NCBI GenBank assembly: GCA_034440635.1 | Contig: JAOTON010000940.1 | Span: forward strand, 1,126,001 to 1,190,000 | DNA length: 64,000 nt | Direction: 5' to 3' | From: Lepas anatifera | Taxonomy: Eukaryota; Arthropoda; Thecostraca; Lepadidae | Shown here: positions 32,318-44,839 of the stretch, one piece after another | Layout of the letters: each line of letters opens with the position of its first letter | Numbering within the stretch: the stretch's first letter is position 1 | The notes under the pieces: model-generated | Told to the model about the DNA's origin: nothing | Database searches by the model: none | The model's input: only the letters and a program-made list of their open reading frames with translations | Made by a program: the position numbers and the translations under genes

Positions 32318-35300
32318 TCCTAGCACGCGGTACTGCCAAACATCTGACATAAAAGTTCACCTTCTGACCCTACAAATCCAAAATGAACTGAAAATTGGAG
32401 TTGGCTTTTAGCGATGCAGATACCGTTGCATGAACAATAGGCTGCTGAAAGATCTCTTAGATCACACACTGACTTTCAAGCGTCACGTGATGTGTGACCT
32501 CGCAGCACGTTGGAAAGTTTTCCGCACACCACCTGCCGCAGAAATAGCTCAAACAAGTGGAAGTAGCAACAAACAGAATGACAAACAGAATCAGTCAGCT
32601 GACAGCAAAAGCCCACAGCAAGTAAAAGCAACGGGAAATCATCCGCTTATCAGGCAGTACATTTACCATAATTTCCCACGTCTTGAAACGTACGAGTTCC
32701 TTTCCGATGACGCCCCAATAACCCGTAAACCCTGCATGCCCGCGAGGCAGCATGTTTCCGGAGTCAATCAGTTCGGCAAAGGTCCACACCAAATCAAATT
32801 TAGACAACAAAGAACGCGCTCAATCGCGTCCATCAAACCAGTACCTCGGAGGCATTCGGTCGGTCATTTCAAATCAGGCGTGCTGGCGTAAAATGGAGTC
32901 CGGGAGCTGGGTTCGACGTCGGTCGCCTCGGAGCCGGATGCGCTCACGGCGGCCTGCCGTTTGATGTGCTCTCGTAAAGCCACGCCTGAGCCTCGGCCCG
33001 CTATTCTCAGTCACATATTGCCGCCGACGCCGCCTCGCTCAGACGACGCCGAGCCTGTTGAGGCTTTAATGGTAGCAGAGCCGTACGACGGCACTGTACT
33101 GATAACTACCAACCATTGTGAAATATGCACGCCCATTTCTTAATTACCGACGTACAAATGTACTCAACCACCCCGACAAGGTAACTGTCGCACACTTCGT
33201 AGATAATTAATTAACTAATTCGGCTAGTGGGCGAACCGTTTGATGACACGAGTCGCAACAGCCGTAATCGGCCCGGAAGGTACAGGAGCCAATAACACCA
33301 CACTGGACGTGACATTCTTCACGAACATCAAAGCCATTGGGTACCCTATGACGCAACACCTACTGCGACCGCATCGCGCTCATTCCACCAGCTCAACTTC
33401 CAAGTTGTCCCATCGACTGCAGCTAATACAGAGCCTATTGGAAATACTCGGCCCATCGAGGGACCGGGTCGCACCGCTCCTGACCCTGATGGGCCGGCTA
33501 TAGACCGGCCCGCTCAGTCTTGGCGGATGCTTGTAGCTCGGGCGGACTCCGACAAGCACTGGAATGCGGCGTGATATCGACTGCAGTCCAGTGGGAGCGG
33601 ACCCACGGGGGCGGCGTTTTCTGTAGCAAGCGGTGGCAGCCGGTCACGCCGACAGGTCGATTCCCGGCCCGTCACTGATGTCCATACAAAGTGGACATCG
33701 GCGCTCAATACCGCGGCCGGATCGGGCATTAAGTCAACACGCGGCCGTAATAGCTGGCACTGGGCAGAGACGACCACGACTTGATTCGAAACGCTCAGGA
33801 ATGCAGATGGCTGTGTCGATAAAGACGCATTTGTGCGGATTCCAGGAGATGGTCAATCGACCTTGGTCCAATAGCACTGTTTCCCGCAGAAGTGTTTGTG
33901 TCGCACCAAACGGTGGCGGTGGCCCTGAAGACTCGCGTTTTGTTTGTCATTAGGTCTGGACAAGTCAAAATCTAAAACATACATATTTCACTATTACAAA
34001 ATTTACCAAAGCTTGCACCAGGCGGAAAGATGGGCGGGACAGCAGCTACGATACTAAATTAGATGCCGTTGGATGGATATTTTTACTTCGTGAGCTGTTT
34101 GTGATAAATCAGTCCGTCGTTTTCTCAATAGTAGTTCCGGACGCTGCAATGCGTCACCCCCCCAAACGGGCAGCATCATCAACCCAGAAACATAAATAAT
34201 TTGTCAAAAATTTCTAAATCACACAAAGCACAATAAAAATTGGAGCAAACCTTTTGAGCTTTATGCATTGCTATAACAGCAAATATAGAAAGAAATAGTT
34301 TCCGTTCGTTGCAAAACTTGGAAAGCAGTCTACATCGGGCCAGTCACTGAATACAGCGAAGCCAGTTAATCCATCACGGCCTCTGCCCGTCTGACACTGC
34401 CACAATGCCTGACCCAAGACCTCCGCTGCAACTGCTTAGTCCCCGCTGCCTTAGTTTGCATAAAACATCGATTCCATCTAACAAAATAGCTGTCATGTCG
34501 CATTAAGTTTCATGATTGGTTATCGACTCGGTACTTACGCCGCAGCCTGTAACAACATAATTTCTGTCGGTAATTCGCCTCCACTGCAAACAAGAAAATC
34601 GTCCGCCCAGTGCCACGGCACTCCGGGTCCGCTGGCTCAACACTAAATACCCTCCGACCAAACTCAGAGCTCTTCGCAAGCCAGTGTGCATATAACCACA
34701 ATCAGGCGGGACCAAGTTCACGGAAACACCGTTAAATGAACAAGCGCCACAACTTCGGCCGGACCGGTTAAGGTCTCTGCCGTAAAGCTCCCTAGAGTGG
34801 GGGACCCGAGCGGGCGTCCGTCCGGTCCGGAATTCCCGCCCGCCGCACCACCGCGGTGACCGCGATGGGCCCTCCGCAACCGATCGATGTAGGACGTTCG
34901 GGCCCGTCAAAGGCCAGCGTGGCGGCGACAGCGACCGGAGAGCAGCAGGCGGCTGTCAGCGCCGCCTTTCTCTACAGCCGACTCACTGACATTACCCGGA
35001 ACGAGATCAGACTTCCGGCAAAGATCGGCCTGATCAAAGATCGGCGTGGTCGCCGCAGCCCGTTCCAGGCCCGTGGCCCTTCCAGCGAAGCCGCACTTAG
35101 CTGACCACCCCGCTAAGCCCGTTCGGTACTCACGATTAAGTACAAACAAAGGACCGGTCGGAGGCGAGGCAATCAAAGTGATGAAACTGACAAAGGAACT
35201 ACGGAGTTCACTTCGAGGAAGTGCTTCAAAATCATGACACCGCGGGTGTCATTTTCCACCCAAACGGTGCGTCAGGCACAACAGTCATGGCCGCTTTAAC

Positions 35301-35670
35301 ACTGAGTCAGAGCACGTAGAGGCGAGGGCGCGTGCTAAATCAACGGCATGCCATGCTCAGCTGTCTAGAATCCCGATTACATGCATGGCCTGGGGGTTTC
35401 TATCGTCATTAGTCAGGAATTTAGGACAGGCACTGTCAAGAGGCATTGTTAGTGAGACTGCTGCACAAAGGTTCCGGACGTCAAACCAAAAACTGAAGCT
35501 GGGTCGCAGTATGGTGTACCACACGAGTTCCGCGTGACGATCAGACCACCGTGCATTTAATATGCAGCAGGTCAAGCCACCACTCACACGCGTTATCGTA
35601 TAGTGGCTCCTGTTACAGCGCAATCATACATAACTTCCAAGAAACCGCGCCACCGAAACCACAACTGACT
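32318..35670. other. Intron interior, no gene recognised
   Basis: This is intronic sequence of the ZGPAT-like gene, between its third and fourth visible exons. A 153-codon plus-strand frame at 32430-32891 lacks recognisable domains. GC content rises in 32900-35100, with no recognised coding region or element ends. Confidence 0.45.
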
Positions 35671-35679
35671 GCCAGCCTC

Positions 35680-35925
35680 TACAGACTGCGGTTGCCCGCC
35701 TGCACACACCGCGCCTCCCCAAACCACGCCTCCCGCCTCCATATACCGTGCCACCCGCCTCAACAGACCACACCTTCCGGATTGTAAAGACCACATCTCC
35801 CCGCCTCTAAAAACCATACCTCCAGCCTCTACGGACCACACCTCCCGCCTTCCCGCCTTCACAGACCACGCCTCCTCACCTCCATAGACGACTTCCCGCC
35901 TGCCTCTCCGGCCGCCCCCACACTC
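35680..35925. repeat. Degenerate array next to the ZGPAT exon donor
   Basis: Imperfect units of about 20-28 bases on the theme cctccatagaccacacctcc, ending a few bases from the splice donor at 35927. Confidence 0.6.
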
Positions 35926-35927
35926 AC

Positions 35928-36113
35928 CCTCCGGCCCCGTCGCCATGACCCGGTTGATGACGTCAAACATGGCGTTCTGGCGTCGGCTACGGTGGTAGGC
36001 GCGCCGGTCCCGCTCCTCCTGCCGCTTCTGTTTCCGCTCCAGGTGCTTCTCCACAGACAGCAGCGGCGCGCCACCCACCGCCGCCGAGCCCTCCCGCAGA
36101 GCCATGCAGTGGT
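35928..36113 (-). CDS. ZGPAT: ZGPAT-like protein, exon after the G-patch
   Basis: The 186-nt exon lies between the acceptor ctcctcacag (ending 36114) and the donor GAGG|GTGAGT (from 35927). It starts in phase 1, so the G from the G-patch exon completes Asp, giving SLDHCMALRE across the junction. This is the KSLDxCxxxxE block that closes the G-patch region in ZGPAT. It continues with a basic helix (VEKHLERKQKRQEERDRR) and NAMFDVINRVM, equivalent to the conserved NVFDFLNxKL motif of the family. It ends in phase 1, in agreement with the next exon. Intron to the next exon about 4.8 kb. Confidence 0.85.
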
Positions 36114-36516
36114 CTGTGAGGAGATAATGGGGGATGGGGGATACAGGGATTCCTGCAGGACCAAATAGTGGTCTGCGCGGCGACGGGAAACTGATCACGT
36201 CTGATAACTAAGGAATAACATAAGGTAACACAATAAAGCCCTTAGAGTTCAGAAGGATGAAAAACTGGTACTGCATTAGCGGATGATGGGGGAAGTGAGC
36301 GGGGAGGCGACGCGTACATACATGAACATATGATGCCAATGAGAGACGTGAGTTTACAATCAAACATCAATCACAATAGACTACAGAAGTCAGCCCGGCG
36401 TGAAAAACGCTAGTGAATCATAGCCAAGACCTTACGACTCTGAGCCCAACTTGTTGCACCCTAGGATATTCTTCTCATTCATCAGCTCCAGTGTTTATTG
36501 AGCAGCATCCACTCAC

Positions 36517-36637
36517 CAAGGGAACGCCCCACTGGGTAGACGCGGGCCTCCACCGGCAAGACACGACCTTCCGCCTGAGGGCCCAGCCCGCTGCCGACCA
36601 CGTAGCCCATCTGACGCATCAGCCGTGAGCCCACGCC
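36517..36637 (-). CDS. ZGPAT: ZGPAT-like protein, G-patch exon
   Basis: The 121-nt exon encodes GVGSRLMRQMGYVVGSGLG followed by GRVLPVEARVYPVGRSL. That is a textbook G-patch: six spaced Gly residues, the aromatic at MGY and the ZGPAT-specific continuation GRVxPVxAxVxPxGxSL. G-patches tether and activate DEAH helicases. The donor is CTTG|GTGAGT at 36516 and the acceptor accggcag at 36638, with a CTGAC branch-point-like word about 15-20 bases before it. Upstream of this acceptor there is no normal intron sequence but a long minisatellite made of copies of the acceptor and the exon's first bases. Phase 0 at entry fits the 62880 exon end (HTK|GVGS). Confidence 0.85.
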
Positions 36638-39270
36638 CTGCCGGTGACATCGCCTGTCAGAACCTAGCCCACTGCCTCCCCCACATCTCACGCCCTGCCG
36701 GTGACGTCGCCAGTCAGAACCTAGCCCACTGCCTCCCCCACATCAGCCCTGAGCCCACGCCCTGCCGGTGACGTCGCCTGTCAGAACCTAGCCCACTGCC
36801 TCCCCCACATCTCACGCCCTGCCGGTGACGTCGCCTGTCAGAACCTAGCCCACTGCCTCCCCCACATCAGCCGTGAGCCCACGCCCTGCCGGTGACGTCG
36901 CCTGTCAGAACCTAGCCCACTGCCTCCCCACATCTCACGCCCTGCCGGTGACGTCGCCCGTCAGAACCTAGCCCACTGCCTCCCCCACATCAGCCGTGAG
37001 CCCACGCCCTGCCGGTGACGTCGCCTGTCAGAACCTAGCCCACTGCCTCCCCCACATCTCACGCCCTGCCGGTGACGTCGCCCGTCAGAACCTAGCCCAC
37101 TGCCTCCCCCACATCAGCCGTGAGCCCACGCCCTGCCGGTGACGTCGCCTGTCAGAACCTAGCCCACTGCCTCCCCCACATCTCCGCCCTGCCGGTGACG
37201 TCGCCCGTCAGAACCTAGCTCACTGCCTCCCTCACATCAGCCGTGAGCCCACGCCCTGCCGGTGACGTCGCCTGTCAGAACCTAGCCCACTGCCTCCCCC
37301 ACATCTCACGCCCTGCCGGTGACGTCGCCCGTCAGAACCTAGCCCACTGCCTCCCTCACATCAGCCGTGAGCCCACGCCCTGCCGGTGACGTCGCCTGTC
37401 AGAACCTAGCCCACTGCCTCCCCACATCTCACGCCCCGCCGGTGACGTCGCCCGTCAGAACCTAGCCCACTGCCTCCCTTACATCAGCCGTGAGCCCACG
37501 CCCTGCCGGTGACGTCGCCTGTCAGAACCTAGCCCACTGCCTCCCCCACATCTCACGCCCTGCCGGTGACGTCGCCCGTCAGAACCTAGCCCACTGCCTC
37601 CCTCACATCAGCCGTGAGCCCACGCCCTGCCGGTGACGTCGCCTGTCAGAACCTAGCCCACTGCCTCCCCCACATCTCACGCCCTGCCGGTGACGTCGCC
37701 TGTCAGAACCTAGCCCACTGCCTCCCCCACATCTCACGCCCCGCCGGTGACGTCGCCCGTCAGAACCTAGCCCACTGCCTCCCTCACATCAGCCGTGAGC
37801 CCACGCCCTGCCGGTGACGTCGCCTGTCAGAACCTAGCCCACTGCCTCCCCCACATCTCACGCCCTGCCGGTGACGTCGCCCGTCAGAACCTAGCCCACT
37901 GCCTCCCCCACATCAGCCGTGAGCCCACGCCCTGCCGGTGACGTCGCCTGTCAGAACCTAGCCCACTGCCTCCCCCACATCTCACGCCCTGCCGGTGACG
38001 TCGCCCGTCAGAACCTAGCCCACTGCCTCCCTCACATCAGCCGTGAGCCCACGCCCTGCCGGTGACGTCGCCTGTCAGAACCTAGCCCACTGCCTCCCCA
38101 CATCTCACGCCCCGCCGGTGACGTCGCCCGTCAGAACCTAGCCCACTGCCTCCCTCACATCAGCCGTGAGCCCACGCCCTGCCGGTGACGTCGCCTGTCA
38201 GAACCTAGCCCACTGCCTCCCCCACATCTCACGCCCTGCCGGTGACGTCGCCCGTCAGAACCTAGCCCACTGCCTCCCTCACATCAGCCGTGAGCCCACG
38301 CCCTGCCGGTGACGTCGCCTGTCAGAACCTAGCCCACTGCCTCCCCCACATCTCACGCCCTGCCGGTGACGTCGCCTGTCAGAACCTAGCCCACTGCCTC
38401 CCCACATCTCACGCCCTGCCGGTGACGTCGCCCGTCAGAACCTAGCCCACTGCCTCCCTCACATCAGCCGTGAGCCCACGCCCTGCCGGTGACGTCGCCT
38501 GTCAGAACCTAGCCCACTGCCTCCCCCACATCTCACGCCCTGCCGGTGACGTCGCCTGTCAGAACCTAGCCCACTGCCTCCCCACATCTCACGCCCTGCC
38601 GGTGACGTCGCCCGTCAGAACCTAGCCCACTGCCTCCCTCACATCAGCCGTGAGCCTACGTCCTGCCAGTGACGTCACCCGTCAGAACCTAGCTCACTGC
38701 CTCCCCCACATCAGCCCTGAGCCCACGCCCTGCCGGTGACGTCACCCGTCAGAACCTAGCCCACTGCCTCCCCCACATCTCACGCCCTGCCGGTGACGTC
38801 GCCCGTCAGAACCTAGCCCACTGCCTCCCCCACATCAGCCGTGAGCCTACGTCCTGCCAGTGACGTCACCCGTCAGAACCTAGCTCACTGCCTCCCCCAC
38901 ATCAGTCCTGAGCCCACGCCCTGCCGGTGACGTCACCCGTCAGAACCTAGCCCACTGCCTCCCCACATCTCACACCCTGCCGGTGACGTCGCCCGTCAGA
39001 ACCTAGCCCACTGCCTCTCCCACATCAGCCGTGAGCCCACGCCTTGCCGGTGGCGTCGCCCGTCAGAACCTAGCTCACTGCCTCCCCCACATCAGCCCTG
39101 AGCCCACGCCCTGCCGGTGACGTCACCAGTCAGAACCTAGCTCACTGCCTCCCCCACATCAGCCGCGAGCCTACGTCCTGCCAGTGACGTCACCCGTCAG
39201 AACCTAGCTCACTGCCTCCCCCACATCGGCCGTGAGCCCACGCCCTGCCGGTGACGTCACCCGTCAGAGA
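36638..39270. repeat. Minisatellite derived from the G-patch exon's 3' splice site
   Basis: About 40 monomers arranged as a two-part higher-order unit of about 124 bases (67 + 57). Read on the minus strand, the long monomer is branch-point-like ttctgac, then gtcaccggcag, then ggcgtgggctcacggctgatg, and a gtgggggaggcagtgggc linker. The ggcgtgggctcacggctgatg part is exactly the first 21 coding bases of the G-patch exon. The short monomer lacks gggctcacggctga. Units near the distal end (38640-39270) are more diverged. Confidence 0.95.
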
Positions 39271-41240
39271 GCGAGGAACTGATGGGGCCAGCAGTGAACC
39301 GTTTGCTGCGGTACCAGCTCGTTACAGAGCTCGGCAACTGACGCTGATACCACGGCTGAAAGGTGCCATGCAGTTAAGCTGATAGCTCGGAATCAATCTT
39401 CGTGGCAGGCAATGGAAGGATTCAGTGGAGCAGATCTCATCTCCTGCCGCGGCAGCAAAGTTGAGCCACAATGAGCGTGGGTCGATGTCCGGTAGCGCGG
39501 CTCAGTATAGAACGGCGGTGACATGTGCGGACGAGCACGCCCCGGCGAGAGTGCTACAGCTGGACTATCCGACACAGGTCACAGCTAAAGCTGCTACTGT
39601 CTGGACGGGGGCGGATTCTGCCCACCCCTCATACTTTCCCCAATATATATCATAAACGGTTCATAATCAGCTTCTGGAACAGTGTGACTTTACCTAAATA
39701 CCAATCTGACTTCCTGAAAGTTTTGAGGCAATATCTTGCCAATGTGGGGTTGATGGCTTTGATTTTCTGGAGGTTTAAAATGGGTAAGCCCTGTTTTATC
39801 GTTTACAATACGATATTTCTAGAACGAGGCCGTCTGTAGCAATATTGAGAGCTGTCAAAATGTTTGAATACTTTGAACCAGATGTCAGGCGATGATTCGT
39901 TCAGAGTTGCATACAATTTTTGTCTGAGGCGGCTACAGAAGTTAAGAACTGGGTATCTCCAATGTAATCTGATTATAGTCTTGCAGAATACTGTTACTGT
40001 TATACTTAAATATTGTTTACAGGACAGCAGAGAGGAATAAAGGTAATCATAGAAATCAATCCCATACATATATTTCACAACTGGGGTATTCCACGACAAA
40101 TCGACAAATCGATGGGTTGAAATAACACCCTTATATCTCAGATTTTCATGAAAATTTGGGACTAGGGTTCTCAGTGGCGCTGAAAACGACTGTCGTATTT
40201 TTAGTCTTGTCCGGATAATCGTTTCGGAGTTATAGCCTCGGGCAATCCAGCATCGGACGCGTGCATCGGACTTTTCGCTTGAGTTTTTAGCCATTTAAAC
40301 TAAAGGTGTTCCTTCAAAAGGTTACATAAAAATAATTACACAAGCCTGAACAATACAAATATGTAAGTTTAATCATATTAATTGGCACGAATATGTATAA
40401 AATCTAATTCAAAACTTTTGCAAATATAAGCATACATATTTCCTATGTTTTTATTGACTTCAAAACAACTTCATGTGAAAGAGCATTGTTTAAACTACAT
40501 ATAACGCCAATAAAAAATGGAAACTACACAGCAAAATCAGTAACGAGCACCGCAGACCAGGCCCAACACCGTCGCCGGCCTCTCAACCTGCAGTCGGCAT
40601 GCCGTCTAGACACGTCCGGTTGGAAGTGGGGTAACGGGGAGGGGAGAACTGAGCTAGACTGCGCTTCGGTGACATTGCGAATGAACTAGATGTGGTGTGG
40701 AGGCTACTATTGCTAACATAAAAATTTGACCCGTTCCGAAAAAAACTGAACGTATTACTGGAACATTCGGAACAATTCCGACACAATGATGCATTTGGTG
40801 GAAAATGTAGTGGGAGGATTATGCGTCAGAAGCCGATTATTACTGTTGTCTTAGGTTTGTTTTAGATAATTTTCTTTTTCTACTCATACCCTAAAAAGTT
40901 GCATGTATCCCAGTTCAATTTATATTAGAAAACACACATCACAAACCTCGGCCTGCGACCTCGGCAGGTGCCGCTCCGGCGCAGGAGAAGCCGGTGACAA
41001 TGTACGTTAGGCAAATGGTTCGATTGACAGGCGAGTGTTTTCAGCAGTATGATACATATACTAACGCGATGTTGGGACTTGAGGTCTTGTGTTCTCATTA
41101 TGATTCCAATTCAATCCCATGTGTGAGGCCATGTTATGCTAAACTAACTTGTTTCTGCACACTGCGCCACGTTTGCCCTCTGTTTATGTCATCACATAAA
41201 TAAACAGACGTATAAAGTTTGGTTTGTTAAGTAAAGACTG
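39271..41240. other. Intron interior, no gene recognised
   Basis: No exon or element ends identified. A 163-codon minus frame at 39803-40294 resembles no family I know. Around 40085-40130, ggtattccacgacaaatcg and the following words weakly resemble the inverted sequence near 61850-61915, suggesting an old dispersed repeat. Confidence 0.4.
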
Positions 41241-41930
41241 GGTATGCCCAGAAGAAAGGAGATACAATATAAAATATTATGGGTTTGCCGACCATATTTC
41301 ACCTATACCCGGAGAACTTCACACAATTCAGCCTATTTCTTATCGAGTTAGCTTTGGTTACCCTAAGTCCCAGTCCGCATGCGCAGTAAAGTCTGCAGTG
41401 AATGAGAGCGAAGATACCGTTATAATGGACTGAAGCATGTTGGTATGTCGTGTGTTTGTCTCCTGGTCTAAACTATCCCATATAGCCTAATATTCCTTAG
41501 AATTCCTACTGTGCATGCGCAGAACAATGCAGTGTCATAATGCCGTGAATTGGGATTAGCAGATAGTATTCTGCTATTACTCGTAAAAATTGAGCCCAAT
41601 CGGTCTATTGGCTCCCGAGATAGCCTCCATGACCATAAGTTCTAATGCGCATGCGCACTAACCTTTGTAGTTAGCAAGGGTGTCAAAACTTTCATACTAA
41701 ATTTACGCATGTTGGCTCTCCTTTGTCCATGTCCTCTTCTGAAATATCCTCACCTTTAAGGCCTATCTTTAAGATTTCTACTGCGCATGCGCAGGGAAGT
41801 GCAGCTTCAATATGACATTATTTGCGGTTTGCATTCCGTGTCATTTTCTTGTTCACAAAATTTCAGGAAAATATACCCGTAGGTTACTGGGATAGCCTCT
41901 GTTTCCATTAGTTCCACTGCGCATGCGCAG
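41241..41930. repeat. 136-bp array of GCGCATGCGC palindromes (NRF-1-like)
   Basis: The palindromic core GCATGC, in the context (T/C)GCGCATGCGCA, occurs at 41377, 41513, 41649, 41785 and 41921: exactly 136 bases apart each time. A decayed sixth (GGTATGCCCAG) sits near 41241. The intervening sequence has diverged, with only gatagcctc- and ttccac/ttctac-like words still shared. The consensus matches the NRF-1 binding site (YGCGCAYGCGCR). Confidence 0.85.
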
Positions 41931-42168
41931 TGACCTTTCATTGACCTGAAGACCAGATTCAAAATCTGCACGACTGATTTCCTCTTATTGATATTGTTCG
42001 ATAATATGGAATAGAGTGCAACGAGATTTATATATTATTTATATGTCTAAATACGATAGCGGACACAAGAGGCAAGGCTAGTGGGCTTAAGTCCCCCCCA
42101 TGTGAAAATGCCTACAGCTATAGCATAGGCAGAGGATGTTTTGAGGCAATGGCGGGGAGGCTGGAGCT

Positions 42169-42435
42169 AATAGGTGAATTCAGGGCGGTGGGGGGGATAG
42201 GAGGCACGTGCCCCCCCTTTGGTGGATCCTCGGCGCCCCCTGAAATGGCCACGGCGCCCCTCAAGCATTCGATGGCACCCCCTGAAATGTCACTTCCCAC
42301 CCCCTCCCCCTAAGATGCAAAAATCGGCGCCCATCGGAAGGATTTTGCGTGTCAAAAGTGGCGCCCTATGTTCCGGATTACACCCCTTCCCCCGGGACGG
42401 TGCTTCCTCAATCGGTAATCCTGGATCCGCCTATG
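42169..42435. mobile_element. GGATCC-family hAT-like MITE
   Basis: The left end AATAGGTGAATTCAGGG is diverged; the right end is ATCCTGGATCCGCCTATG. Flanking octamers CTGGAGCT and CTCGAGCT match at 7 of 8. The right end and its TSD are the seed of the adjacent tandem array. Confidence 0.7.
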
Positions 42436-43372
42436 CTCGAGCTCCTTAGCCCCACCCCCGAACTGATGTCCTGGATCCGCCTATGCTCGAGGTCCTTAGC
42501 CCCACCCCCGTACTGATGTCCTGGATCCGCCTATGCTCGAGCTCCCGAGCCCCACCCCCGTACCGATGTCCTGGATCCGCTTATGCCCGAGCTCCTTAGC
42601 CCCACCCCCGTACTGATGTCCTGGATCCGCCTATGCTCGAGCTCCTTAGCCCCAACCCCGTACTGATGTCCTGGATCCGCCTATGCTCGAACTCCTTAGC
42701 CCCACCCCCGTACTGATGTCCTGGATCCGCCTGTGCTCGAGCTCCCTAGCCCCACCCCCGTAATGATGTCCTGGATCCGCCTATGGTCTAACTCCCTAGC
42801 CCCAACCCCGTACTGATGTCCTGGATCCGCCTATGCTCGAACTCTTTAGCCCCTACCCCGGTGCTGATGTGATGGATCCGCTTATGCTCGAGCTCCTTAG
42901 CCCCACCCCCGTACTGATGTCCTGGATCCGCCTATGCTCGAGCTCCCTAGTCCCACCCCCGTACTGATGTCCTGGATCTGCCTATGCTCGAACTCCTTAG
43001 CCCTTACCCCCGTACTGATGTCCTGGATCCGCTTATGCTCGAGCTCCTTAGCCCCACCCCCGTACTGATGTCCTGGATCCGCCTGTGCTTGAGCTCCCTA
43101 GCCCCACCCCCGTAATCATGTCCTGGATCCGCCTATGCTCGAGCTCCATAGCCCCGCCCTCGTACTGATGTCCTTGTTCCGCCTATGCTCGAGCTCCTTA
43201 GCCCCAGCCCCGAACTGATGTCCTGGATCCGCCTATGATCGAGCTTCCCAGGCCAATCCCCGTACTGATGTCCTGGATCCTCCTATGTCTGAGCTCCTTA
43301 GCCCCACCCCCGTACTGATGTCCTGGATCCGCCTATGCTCGAGCTCCTTAGCCTCACACCCGTAACACCCCC
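42436..43372. repeat. 50-bp tandem array seeded by a MITE end
   Basis: About 19 units of 50 bases. Each unit is the MITE's TSD octamer (ctcgagct), a 25-base spacer (ccttagccccacccccgtac...) and the last 17 bases of the MITE (tcctggatccgcctatg). Confidence 0.95.
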
Positions 43373-43398
43373 ACCTCCATGCCCTCCCCCCGAAACGA

Positions 43399-43668
43399 CG
43401 TAGGCGGATCCAAGGGCGAAAGGGGACAGGTGCCCCCCATAGAATCTTAGCGCCCCCTGAAATTGTCTCGGAACCCCCTGGAAAGTCCGATGGCACCCCC
43501 TGAAATGTCGTTTTCCCCGAGATGCAGGTAGCGGCGCCCACTGATAGGATTTAGGGCCTACTTGATAGTTTTTTCCGGCCAAAAGTGGCGTCCCTGGTCC
43601 AGATAGCGCCCACCAGGAAGCTTCCCCTTCCACCTCGCCCCCGATAGGCAATCCTGGATCCGAGTATG
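43399..43668. mobile_element. GGATCC-family hAT-like MITE, 270 bp
   Basis: It begins CGTAGGCGGATCCAAGGG and ends ATCCTGGATCCGAGTATG. Flanking octamers CGAAACGA and AGAAGCGA agree at 6 of 8. The body has the family words (aaaggggacaggtgcccccc, ggccaaaagtggcgtccc). Confidence 0.65.
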
Positions 43669-43671
43669 AGA

Positions 43672-43822
43672 AGCGACATTTCAGGGAGCGCCATCGACCT
43701 TTAGAGGCGTGTCTTTACAATTTCAGAGGGCGCCAATGGTCGATTGGGGGTTGGGGGAGGGGGATGGGGGAGAAGGGTGGGGGGGGGCACCTAGCCTAGT
43801 TATTCCCTGGATCCACCCATGG
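43672..43822 (-). mobile_element. Partial inverted GGATCC-family copy
   Basis: In reverse complement it starts CCATGGGTGGATCCAGGG and proceeds through a G/C-rich tract to ggtcgatggcgctccctgaa. It abuts the right end of the 43399 element and lacks its own other end. Confidence 0.5.
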
Positions 43823-44575
43823 TCCAAAACCGAAACATAATGCTCTTATTGTAAACTCGGATTTTTACGGTACTCTAATTATTTGTGATGCATTATGGGT
43901 AGTATTTGGTACGTTTTTACCAGACCACATAAACAGAGCCGGTCGCTCCAATCGCCGGCAGTTGCCGCGGCGTCGGCGCGGGGGTGACGCCTGGTAATGT
44001 GCTACAACGATGCGTGGAGAAACGGCATGTTAGTGAAGGTAACTTGGTATTTTATTGATATCTAACCAGATGGAATGTCGACATATGTCTTGTACCTAGC
44101 TGCATGCAAAATTTCATTTCCCTCCAATGACTCGAACCACCCTAAACCCCGGTGTGAAGCAAAAATGAACCGATAAAATTACCACTTTGAAATGTATTTT
44201 ACGACTTATAGCTCGGACACCGTAACAGATAAGTGGGGGGTATCAGTGAGAAAAATAACGGCAACGAAGTTTGCTATCCAGCCGTGTTAAGTTCAATACC
44301 GTAGCTATCATGTTCTGGAAACCAGGGGGCTGAGAATAAAAAGTTTCAAAACTTATATTTTAATTTTGCCTATAAAATAAAAAAGTTTCAGTCTGAAAGT
44401 TTTTATCTCTAAATATATAATAAGGGAGGCTATTCTCTTTTATTATCTGAAATGGAAACTAAATTTTATTAATTAGATCCGAAGATATAAGGGTTTGAAT
44501 GATATTTTGGAAAATGCAGACCTTCACGGAATAGGCCAAAAAGGACTCTCAAATTTCCGTTTTCATTTTGTTTTT
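43823..44575. other. Intron interior, no gene recognised
   Basis: Mostly AT-rich non-coding sequence immediately left of the giant element's target site. Confidence 0.5.
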
Positions 44576-44839
44576 GTGCTTGTCATAGGCGTAGGAACCG
44601 GGGGGCCAGGAGGGCCACCGGCCCCCCCCCCACTTTTCTGTGATGGGCCCCCCGCAAAGGAGATAAGAATATCAACAACTGTAATATCAAGCAAGAAACT
44701 CAAACTGGCCTGATAGCTTGCCCCGGGACCCCGTTAAACTTACCTGTGCCCCTAAACTAAGTTGAGGTCCTATCAGTGGCGTAGCCAAGGGGGGTCCTTG
44801 GGGTCCGCAGACCCCCCTTGGGCTGACCTTTTGTACTGG

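Noticed and set aside
32430..32891. 153-codon plus-strand frame
   Set aside because: No recognisable domain, intronic to the ZGPAT-like gene on the other strand, no splice or promoter signal. Could be chance.
36638..39270. CRISPR-like regular repeat array
   Set aside because: Repeats are contiguous with no unique spacers, and the DNA is animal nuclear sequence; it is a minisatellite.
39803..40294. 163-codon minus-strand frame
   Set aside because: No known motif; part of it overlaps words shared with 61850-61915, so it is more likely an old repeat.
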